This document shows, piece by piece, positions 16,827 to 23,336 of a stretch of 48,046 nucleotides of DNA. A program made the position numbers and the translations under genes. The notes beneath the pieces were generated by a model. It ran no database searches. It saw only the letters and a list, made by a program, of their open reading frames with translations, and was not told the origin of the DNA. Positions within the stretch are counted from its first letter, which is position 1; each line of letters begins with the position of its first letter. Source of the DNA: an uncultured Oscillospiraceae bacterium (GTDB lineage Bacteria > Bacillota > Clostridia > Oscillospirales > Oscillospiraceae); the NCBI GenBank assembly GCA_910578575.1, contig CAJTQP010000012.1:1-48046 (forward strand), in the 5' to 3' direction.

Positions 16827-16872
16827 CAGCGTATCAATAAGAAAAATACGCGAGAAAATGGAGGCCGTCACA

Positions 16873-17403
16873 GTGAAAATAAGATCGGTGGACCACTTTG
16901 TCATTACCACAAAAGACCTGGCCGCTTGCCTGCATTTTTATGTAGATATCCTTGGCATGGAGCACCGCATGGATGGTGCGCAGCATGTGCTGAAGTTTGG
17001 AAAGCAAAAAATCAACCTGCACACAACCATCGGGGAATTTATGCCTTATGCGACAAACGCAGGCTACGGTTGCCAGGATTTCTGCCTGGTGGCATCTGGA
17101 GACATTTATGCAATCAAACAAGAACTGGAATCCGCGGGACTCGAACTGATCGAAGGGGTGACAGAGCAAGCTGGCGCGTCCGGTGTGATGGACAGCATTT
17201 ACCTGTATGACCCGGACGGAAATCTGGTAGAAATCGCGGTGTATCGAAACGAAAAGGAACAGGCCCTGGCCCGGCTGATGCACGAGCTGGAAATCGGGCG
17301 GAAATCCGGCGAAACAGAGGGGTGGTTGTCGGTGGATGAGGTAGAAGAGCATTTCCGTATAAGGGCCGAAGAGGAAGGACTACAAAGTGTAACGGGAAAA
17401 TAA
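16873..17403 (+). CDS. VOC-family (glyoxalase-like) protein with antitoxin-like tail
   Basis: 176 aa from GTG 16873. An ATG at 16858 is in frame, but GGAGG lies inside its first codons, 8 nt before the GTG, so the GTG is the better start. Residues 1-125 are one VOC domain: VDHFVITTKDLAACLHFYVDI, candidate metal ligands H8, H50 and E120, and the YDPDGNLVEIAVY end. Residues 128-165 (EKEQALARLMHELEIGRKSG, then EGWLSVDEVEEHF) resemble the C-terminus of RelB/Phd-type antitoxins more than any VOC extension. It may be a dioxygenase, lyase or resistance-type protein; the substrate is unknown. Confidence 0.8.
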   Translation: MKIRSVDHFVITTKDLAACLHFYVDILGMEHRMDGAQHVLKFGKQKINLHTTIGEFMPYATNAGYGCQDFCLVASGDIYAIKQELESAGLELIEGVTEQAGASGVMDSIYLYDPDGNLVEIAVYRNEKEQALARLMHELEIGRKSGETEGWLSVDEVEEHFRIRAEEEGLQSVTGK

Positions 17404-17431
17404 ACATGACAAAGAACAGAATGAAAGGCTG

Positions 17432-17609
17432 GTGGGCGAACATGGGCCGGCGAGGGCGCCGGCCCCTACAAAGACACGCTGGTGTCCTCACCACCCGTAG
17501 GTTCACAATGGACGTGGTTGAGCATCTCCGTGCGAACCCTATCTGCCATAAGGGCGTCTCACGTTGGATGTAGGGGCTGCCGCCCTCGGCGGCCCGCAGG
17601 TTTCCGCAC
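17432..17609. mobile_element. MITE-like inverted-repeat element
   Basis: Ends are imperfect inverted repeats of roughly 39 nt. The core arms 17444-17470 and 17569-17595 differ at 3 of 27 positions and contain GAGGGCG/CGCCCTC. There is no ORF inside, so it would need a transposase in trans. Motifs of the interior (TACATCCAA, TTCGCA, GCCATAAG) recur near 46690-46760. Within 17404-17764 the only other structure seen is the hairpin at 17627. Confidence 0.6.
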
Positions 17610-17626
17610 ACGTTTATATGCTAAGA

Positions 17627-17657
17627 GCCGTCTGCCGCAATCGTGGCAGACGGCCTT
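17627..17657 (+). terminator. Terminator-like hairpin
   Basis: GCCGTCTGCC (17627-17636) pairs perfectly with GGCAGACGGC (17645-17654), then CTTT. It lies between the inverted-repeat element and the recombinase gene. Confidence 0.55.
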
Positions 17658-17764
17658 TCCATGTGGAACCGTGCCCTTCGTTTTCCCTACAAAACATCTT
17701 CCTTTCTCCCGCCTTATCTGGGAAAATGGAACGGAAACCCGTTTCCCGTGATAGAGAGAAAGGC

Positions 17765-18379
17765 GTGAGAAAGATTTCGACGAATCAATACGGCTACCTT
17801 CGGGTCAGCACCAAGGAGCAGCATGAGGACCGCCAGTTGGCCGCCCTGCGGGCGCTGTCCATACCGGAGGAGAACTTGTTTATGGACAAACAGTCCGGCA
17901 AGGACTTCCAGCGGCCCCAGTATCAAAAGATGGTGAAAAAAATACAGACGGACGACCTGCTCTACATCAAAAGCATCGACCGGCTGGGACGTAATTATGA
18001 GGAGATCTTGGAACAGTGGCGCTTGCTCACCAAGGAGAAGGGGGCCGATATCGTGGTCCTGGACATGCCCCTGCTGGACACCCGCCGGGGGAAGGACCTC
18101 ATGGGGACCTTTTTGAGCGATATCGTGTTACAGGTGCTCTCCTTCGTGGCGGAGAACGAGCGCAGCAACATTCGCCAGCGGCAGGCGGAGGGCATCGAGG
18201 CGGCCAGGGCCAAGGGGGTGAAGTTCGGCCGGCCGTCCACGCCTCTGCCGGAAAATTTTGACCAGGTGTACCGGGCTTGGCGGGGGAAAAAACTGACCCT
18301 CCAAGAGGCTGCCGCCGCCTGCGCCATGCCCAGGGGGACGTTTTACTCCAAGGCAATGAAGTTTGAGACGATGACCTGA
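17765..18379 (+). CDS. Serine recombinase (resolvase/invertase family)
   Basis: 204 aa from GTG 17765 (GAGAGAAAGG upstream); ATG 17726 would add 13 residues. The N-terminal catalytic domain has the nucleophile Ser15 in YGYLRVSTKEQ and conserved arginines in IDRLGRNYEEI and ENERSNIRQRQAEGIEAAR. The short C-terminal Hin-type helix-turn-helix (LTLQEAAAACAMPRGTFYSK) marks a small resolvase or invertase, not a large integrase. It is next to the inverted-repeat element, but no invertible segment was recognised. It ends in a good terminator. Confidence 0.9.
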   Translation: MRKISTNQYGYLRVSTKEQHEDRQLAALRALSIPEENLFMDKQSGKDFQRPQYQKMVKKIQTDDLLYIKSIDRLGRNYEEILEQWRLLTKEKGADIVVLDMPLLDTRRGKDLMGTFLSDIVLQVLSFVAENERSNIRQRQAEGIEAARAKGVKFGRPSTPLPENFDQVYRAWRGKKLTLQEAAAACAMPRGTFYSKAMKFETMT

Positions 18380-18413
18380 GGTCTTATTCCCTTCGGTTTT
18401 CCATGGGTTCTAT

Positions 18414-18456
18414 CGGCCCTGAGGGTGGATCATTTCCACGCTCAGGGCCGTTTTTT
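18414..18456 (+). terminator. Recombinase terminator
   Basis: CGGCCCTGAG (18414-18423) pairs with CTCAGGGCCG (18441-18450), then six T. Confidence 0.85.
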
Positions 18457-18608
18457 GCCAATCAAACGGATTCGGACAAATTTCACTTGCTACCTTTTCT
18501 CAACAGCGGTATATCACTGCGCAACATAAGTGATCATGTAGTGACCGAACTATAAAACACTAGGCTACGGTGCAACGACTCATGTTGCAGCCCACAGCCT
18601 GGCGTTTC

Positions 18609-19490
18609 TCATTTCTTACCACCCCGAACCCCCGCACCGATCACCCCCTCCGGGCAAACAGCCCTACACTTCCCACAGCGGATACACTCCCCGCTGTTGA
18701 TATCCTTGGTAACCTCCACCCCCATAGGACAGGCCCGCTCGCACTGCTTGCAGTCCACACAGTGCTCCTTATCCAGCTGCATCTGGAAAAAGCTAAAGCG
18801 GTTGAACAAGGCGTAAAACGCCCCCAAGGGACAGAGATAGCGGCAGAAGGGGCGGTGGATGGCCACGGCGGCCAGGAGGATGACCGCCAGCACCAGGACC
18901 TTCCAACGAAACAGCCCCCCAGCCAAGCTCCGCAGGGTGGGATTTGTGAGCAGCAGGGGGATGCCGCCCTCCAGGGTCCCGGCGGGGCAGAGGTATTTGC
19001 AAAAATACGGGGGCGTCACCCCGGTCTCGGTGCAGACCAGGGCAGGGAGCAGGAGCACCAACCCCAACAGGACCAAATATTTCAGCCACCGGGCGTAGCG
19101 GTCCAGCCTCTTGGGCACAGACAGCTTGGGCAGCGGGACCTTGTGGAGCAGGTCCTGGATCAGCCCAAAGGGGCACAGCAGGCCGCAGGCCACCCGGCCC
19201 AGGACCACGCCAAAGAGCATCAGCAAGCCCAGGGTGTAAAAGGGGAACGGGTGTCCTATGCCTCCCAGGGAGGTCTGGAGGGCCCCAATGGGGCAAGAAC
19301 CCAGGGCGCCGGGGCAGGAGTAGCAGTTGAGGACGGGGACGCAGACGGCCTTGGTGCCACCGGTAAAGATCCTGCCCTTCTGAAAGCCAATCAGGTAACC
19401 GTTCATCAAAACGGCAGAGAGGAGCTGCACCGGGCGCTGGAGGGAGCGGCGGGGCTTACCCTCCTGCCCCCTTAGCCGATGCCGATGCAT
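18609..19490 (-). CDS. Membrane 4Fe-4S ferredoxin-type protein (NapH-like)
   Basis: About 293 aa with four to five transmembrane helices and cysteine motifs on loops: NCYSCPGALGSCPIG, CGLLCPFG, CKYLCPAG and CRYLCPLG. Two C-terminal ferredoxin clusters follow (CVDCKQCERACP and CIRCGKCRAVCP). It probably passes electrons across the membrane to the thiol proteins of the operon. The start is uncertain: AGGAGGG occurs near codon 10 of the chosen frame, yet no start codon follows at a normal distance. ATG 19490, inside the end of the upstream CXXC gene, is the best choice. Confidence 0.85.
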   Translation of the reverse strand: MHRHRLRGQEGKPRRSLQRPVQLLSAVLMNGYLIGFQKGRIFTGGTKAVCVPVLNCYSCPGALGSCPIGALQTSLGGIGHPFPFYTLGLLMLFGVVLGRVACGLLCPFGLIQDLLHKVPLPKLSVPKRLDRYARWLKYLVLLGLVLLLPALVCTETGVTPPYFCKYLCPAGTLEGGIPLLLTNPTLRSLAGGLFRWKVLVLAVILLAAVAIHRPFCRYLCPLGAFYALFNRFSFFQMQLDKEHCVDCKQCERACPMGVEVTKDINSGECIRCGKCRAVCPEGVIGAGVRGGKK

Positions 19491-19618
19491 TCCAGACATA
19501 CCTTCACCGCCTTTTGCAACAGGTCCAGCGGCTCTTGCCGCAGCAGGCCAAGGGCCAGCAGGACCAGCGCCACCCCCAGCAGGCCATAGCGCAGCCACAG
19601 GACAGCATTAGCCTTCAA
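19472..19618 (-). CDS. CD1871A-family CXXC protein (48 aa)
   Basis: Too short for standard ORF finding. One hydrophobic helix (WLRYGLLGVALVLLALGLL) is followed by RQEPLDLLQKAVKVCLECIGIG, the signature end of the small CXXC-containing family placed between TlpA and ferredoxin genes in Clostridia. The frame has no ATG; TTG 19618 after GGCGGAG is the likely start, overlapping the tlpA-like gene end by 11 bases. Probably a membrane thiol-redox partner of its neighbours. Confidence 0.8.
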   Translation of the reverse strand: MKANAVLWLRYGLLGVALVLLALGLLRQEPLDLLQKAVKVCLECIGIG

Positions 19619-20162
19619 GGCTGATCTCCGCCTTTCCGCTGGCCTTCAGGGCCTTGTTGGCGGCGGCAAGGAAATCCTTGGCCAGGTTTTCCCGGCCGCC
19701 TACAATGACGTCCCCCACCAGGTTCCCGTCAGAATCCACAAAAATGGTGGTGGGCAGCGCCTGCACAGCCTGGATCAGCGCGGCAAAATCCTCCTGGCCG
19801 GACACCAGGGTGAGGCCCTCATAGCCGGACTGCTCCAGGATCAGCTTCGCGTTTGTCGGGTCCCCTGCCACGTCTACGCACACCGTGAGCAACTGCACGT
19901 TCTCCGGCAGGGCCTTGGCGAAAGCGGCCAGGTCCGGCATCTCCTCAATACAGGGCGTGCAAAAGGTCCCCCAGAAATTGAAGATCGTCAGGTCCTTGCC
20001 CGCAAGATCCTCTGGGGTGAAGCTGTCGCCCTCCAGGGTGGTGGCGGTGAAGGACTGCAACAGGGGCTTCGCCTCCTCCGTCTCGGAGGAACAGCCCGCC
20101 AGGAGCAGGCCAAGGGTGAGAAGGGCTGCCAAGAGCAGCACCGGGGCTTTTTTGTGGTTCAT
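19608..20162 (-). CDS. TlpA-like thioredoxin-fold lipoprotein
   Basis: 184 aa. A lipoprotein signal ends in LLAGC (C24), so the protein is anchored outside the membrane. The thioredoxin fold carries WGTFCTPC (C68 and C71) and the cis-Pro loop in QALPTTIFVD. It would reduce or oxidise thiols at the surface, fed by the ferredoxin-like membrane protein downstream. First gene of a three-gene overlapping operon. Confidence 0.93.
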   Translation of the reverse strand: MNHKKAPVLLLAALLTLGLLLAGCSSETEEAKPLLQSFTATTLEGDSFTPEDLAGKDLTIFNFWGTFCTPCIEEMPDLAAFAKALPENVQLLTVCVDVAGDPTNAKLILEQSGYEGLTLVSGQEDFAALIQAVQALPTTIFVDSDGNLVGDVIVGGRENLAKDFLAAANKALKASGKAEISLEG

Positions 20163-20192
20163 AGCGTACCCTACTTTCTTACTTTTTCCAAA

Positions 20193-20221
20193 ATGATACC
20201 ATAGAACCGATGGGGGTTCAA
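20193..20221 (-). promoter_or_regulatory. TlpA operon promoter
   Basis: On the minus strand: TTGAAC (20216-20221), 17-bp spacer, TATCAT (20193-20198) with a TATGG extension. Confidence 0.65.
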
Positions 20222-20260
20222 TCCTTTTCTCCCGATCCTCCGGTACCGTCGATTCTCCGC

Positions 20261-20295
20261 TTAATTTTTCCCCCAAAGCGGACGATATTTATAAT
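20261..20295 (+). promoter_or_regulatory. Possible sigma-D-like promoter of the flagellin-like gene
   Basis: TTAA (20261-20264), 16-bp spacer, GACGATAT (20281-20288) approaches the sigma-D (flagellar) consensus TAAA-N15-GCCGATAT. TATAAT (20290-20295) gives a sigma-A alternative, but with a poor -35. Confidence 0.4.
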
Positions 20296-20335
20296 AATTG
20301 GCGAATGCAACCAACGGTGGAAGGAGGCCCAAGCG

Positions 20336-23263
20336 GTGGGTGAATTGAATGTGCGCAGGAATGGGATCCTGTCCGTCCCCAAATTCCAGGGGACCAGCAA
20401 AACAGAAAAGAAGTCCAGCACCAGCCGGACCCAACAGACCCAACAGGTCCAGCGCCCCACCAGTCCGGCGGCGGCCAGGGTCTCGGAGACCTTGCAGCAG
20501 TTGATGAGCCGCGTGAATCAGCTGGAGCGGCACCTGCAAGAGGGCCGCCAGACCCTGCAAAAGGGGGAGGCCGCCCTGGCCGAGGTGGGGGACAATCTGG
20601 GGAAGATGGAGTCCCTGGCCCGGCAGGCCGCCGGGGAGGGCACGGTGGACCGGGCCGCTCTCCAGGCGGAGCTGGAGCAGCTTCGGGGGGAGATCGAGCG
20701 CATCGCCCAGGCGGGGATCAAGGCCGGGTTTTTCCAGGCGGGCGCCGCCGGGGAGGGCTTAGACGCCATGGTGGACGCCATTTTGGAGAGCCTCACCACC
20801 CAGCAGAAGGACAGCCAACGTCTCCCCTCCTGGCTCCAGACGGGACTCTCTGGGGAAGCGCCGGACCGGGAGGCATTGCTTTCGGCCCTGGGCCTGAAAG
20901 GGGATGCCAGCAGCGCAGAGCTGTTGGCCGCCCTGGGCCGCCTCCCCCTGGAGAGCAGCCCCAGCGCCAGCTATCTGGCCTCCCTGTACCTGGGGGCGGT
21001 GATCGCCGGGGGGACCCCATCGGGGGCGGTGGACCCCGCCTTGGCGGCGGAGGGTCTGTCCCGTTTCCTGAACGCTGTGGCCCAGGGGATGACCCCGGAC
21101 CAGGCCATCGAGCTGTTGACCAACGGGGCCTTCACCAGCATGGCAGATTTCCAGGCCCAGTTCACCGCCGGGACGGCACCGGGACTGGACGTGTTTTTGA
21201 CAGCCCTTCTCCTGGGAGGAGAAAACACCGCCACCATGCCCTCCATGCTGGCCTTGATGGCCGGGGGCGGCGGCGGGGAGCTGTCCATGTTGATGGACCT
21301 GCTGGCGGCCCTGGGGGGATCGGGAGATGGCCTGGGGGCCCTGCTGGATGGCAGCGGAAAGACAGGCGTGGCCCCCCAGCTGGACGCCCGGAGCCTGGGG
21401 ACGCTGTTGGCCTCCGGGCAGGACCTCTCCGGCGCGGTGTTTGACGGAGAAGGCAACGAGCTCTCCCTCAATGCGGCGAAAAACCTGATCCTCCGGAGCC
21501 TGGTACAGGGCCAGCAAGGGCCGGTCCTGCGCCTCAACGGTTCGGGGCAGGTGACCCTCCAACAAGTGAGCCTGCCCCTGCTCAGCGCGGATGGGGCTCA
21601 GGTCCGCCTGGTCAGCGCGGGGGTGAATACCTTGGCCCAGCTCCAGTTGGGCCAGGGCACCGTCCTCACCCTGGACGGCAGGGGGCTGGTCCAGATCGGC
21701 AGCTTGCGGGGGGAGGCCGCCAGCGTCCTCCGGCTCACCGGGGGTACGGTGGCCCTGACCGCGGCGGAGGCCCAGTCTCTGGCCTCCATCGTGGTGGACG
21801 GCCCCGTCTCGCTGTTGGCGGCCCGGAACCTCCCGGTATACAACGCCCAGGGCAAGCCCCTGGAGCCCTTTGACCTGCTGTGGAAGGCCATTCTCCCCCA
21901 GTGGAGCTCTGTCACCGCCCTGGCGGTGGACGGCCGCCAGGGACAGTTGGCCCTGCGGGACGACCAGTTGGCCTGGGCCCGGCTGTGGCTGCTGAAAGAG
22001 AACAGCTCCCAGGGCTTCCCTGCCCATAGCATCCTCCTCCGGGGCAGAGACCAATCCGGGCGGCCCCGGACCTGGTCCTCCTTTGTCCGCTGGAACCAGG
22101 GGACGGGGAGCTTCCAGGAGATCTCCATGTATCCCAACCCCTTCACCGTCACCGGCGGGGAGGAAGCGCAGGATTGGTACTATGAGGAGGAGAGCCAGAC
22201 CTTGACCATCCTCAGCGCACAGGTGACGGCCATTTCCGGCGGCAGCGGGACGGATGCCAACCAGCAGCCCTTCAGCGGACGCATCCTCCTGGCCGACGGC
22301 CTGGGCCCGGTGACCCTGACTCTGGAGGGGGTGTCGTGCAAGGTATCTGTGGGCCGGGCCTTTCACCTGGGCAAGGACAATCAAGTGACCCTGCTGTTGC
22401 AGCGGGGGACGGAAAATATATTTGAGAGCGGGGCAGGCTGCGCCGGGATCTCCCTGGGGGACGGCACCTCCCTGCACATCGACCAGACCAAGGGCAAGGG
22501 CCCCGACGGGACCCTCAGCGCCACCGGCGGAGACGGGGGCGCGGGCATTGGCCGGGACAGCGGCGCGGGACAGGCGGCCGCTGGGTCCATCGTCATCCGG
22601 GGCGGGTCTGTCCACGCCACCGGCACTGGGGGCGGCGCCGGCATCGGCGGGGCCCTGGGGGGACCGGTGGGAGATATCCGCATCCAGGGGGGCACCGTCA
22701 GTGCCCAGGCTGCCTGTTGTGCCGCGGCCATCGGCGCGGGGATCCAGGGGGCCTGCGGGGACATTGTCATCAGCGGCTTTGCCAAGGTCCGTAAGGCCCA
22801 GGGCGGTGGCCCGGACGGGGACATCGGCGGCTGCCTCTTTGGCAACTGCGGCCAGGTCCGGGTGTCTGCCGGGACGGACATTGGCAACGCCAAGCTCTGG
22901 ACCCAGCGGGGGCTGTCCATCCAGATGGGGGAGAGCTCTGTGACTCTGCCCCGGTTCCGCATCTCCGCCCAGTCCCTGCGTCTGGAGGGGGTGGACCTCT
23001 CCACCCGGCAGGCCGCCCAGGCAGCAGTGGCGGGCCTCACCGCCTCCCGCCGTTGGGTGGCCCGGCTCCAGAGCAGCTATGGGGCCATGTACGGCCAGCT
23101 GGAGCAGACCTACGGCCTGCCCACCCGCTACAGCGGCACCGTCCGGGACGTGGGGGAAGCCAACTCCCTCCTGGACGATATGCAGGAATTCCTGCGCAAC
23201 TCCTCCTTCTTCCCCCTGCTCACTCAGGGGGGAATGGAGGACGTAGGGCAGTTGTTGCGGTAA
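20336..23263 (+). CDS. Giant flagellin-like protein with internal beta-rich domain (975 aa)
   Basis: The start is GTG 20336, 7-8 nt after AAGGAGG. There is no signal peptide or membrane helix. Residues about 50-130 carry the flagellin D1 helix pattern (LAEVGDNLGKMESLARQAAG, DRAALQAELEQLRGEIERIA). The last 85 residues match the flagellin C-terminal pattern (VDLSTRQAAQAAVAGL, then EANSLLDDM and the terminal VGQLLR). Between them lie a Gly/Leu-rich region and a repetitive, beta-helix-like segment (about 698-840; GAGIGR, GAGIGGALGG, IRIQGGTVSA) with unusual cysteines (AACCAAA, GCLFGNCG). The usual N-terminal MRINHN motif is missing. It may be a flagellin paralogue or a filament-type surface protein; no flagellar gene is nearby. 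Confidence 0.75.
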   Translation: MGELNVRRNGILSVPKFQGTSKTEKKSSTSRTQQTQQVQRPTSPAAARVSETLQQLMSRVNQLERHLQEGRQTLQKGEAALAEVGDNLGKMESLARQAAGEGTVDRAALQAELEQLRGEIERIAQAGIKAGFFQAGAAGEGLDAMVDAILESLTTQQKDSQRLPSWLQTGLSGEAPDREALLSALGLKGDASSAELLAALGRLPLESSPSASYLASLYLGAVIAGGTPSGAVDPALAAEGLSRFLNAVAQGMTPDQAIELLTNGAFTSMADFQAQFTAGTAPGLDVFLTALLLGGENTATMPSMLALMAGGGGGELSMLMDLLAALGGSGDGLGALLDGSGKTGVAPQLDARSLGTLLASGQDLSGAVFDGEGNELSLNAAKNLILRSLVQGQQGPVLRLNGSGQVTLQQVSLPLLSADGAQVRLVSAGVNTLAQLQLGQGTVLTLDGRGLVQIGSLRGEAASVLRLTGGTVALTAAEAQSLASIVVDGPVSLLAARNLPVYNAQGKPLEPFDLLWKAILPQWSSVTALAVDGRQGQLALRDDQLAWARLWLLKENSSQGFPAHSILLRGRDQSGRPRTWSSFVRWNQGTGSFQEISMYPNPFTVTGGEEAQDWYYEEESQTLTILSAQVTAISGGSGTDANQQPFSGRILLADGLGPVTLTLEGVSCKVSVGRAFHLGKDNQVTLLLQRGTENIFESGAGCAGISLGDGTSLHIDQTKGKGPDGTLSATGGDGGAGIGRDSGAGQAAAGSIVIRGGSVHATGTGGGAGIGGALGGPVGDIRIQGGTVSAQAACCAAAIGAGIQGACGDIVISGFAKVRKAQGGGPDGDIGGCLFGNCGQVRVSAGTDIGNAKLWTQRGLSIQMGESSVTLPRFRISAQSLRLEGVDLSTRQAAQAAVAGLTASRRWVARLQSSYGAMYGQLEQTYGLPTRYSGTVRDVGEANSLLDDMQEFLRNSSFFPLLTQGGMEDVGQLLR

Positions 23264-23275
23264 ACCAGATTCCCC

Positions 23276-23304
23276 TTGCGCCAGGAGCGTAAATGCGATA
23301 TACT
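23276..23304 (+). promoter_or_regulatory. Promoter of 881-aa surface protein
   Basis: TTGCGC (23276-23281), 17-bp spacer, TATACT (23299-23304). Confidence 0.7.
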
Positions 23305-23336
23305 CAGATACTCAGTAGAAAAGGAGGAAGTTTTGT

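Noticed and set aside
18482..18600. Possible recombination (res/att) site downstream of the recombinase
   Set aside because: A few short similar words (TCACT, AGTGA) occur, but no symmetric crossover site or repeated copy could be identified.
20759..22615. Long minus-strand ORF of about 618 codons opposite the flagellin-like gene
   Set aside because: Low-complexity Gln/Gly/Pro/Arg composition with no ribosome site; a shadow of the GC-rich gene on the plus strand.
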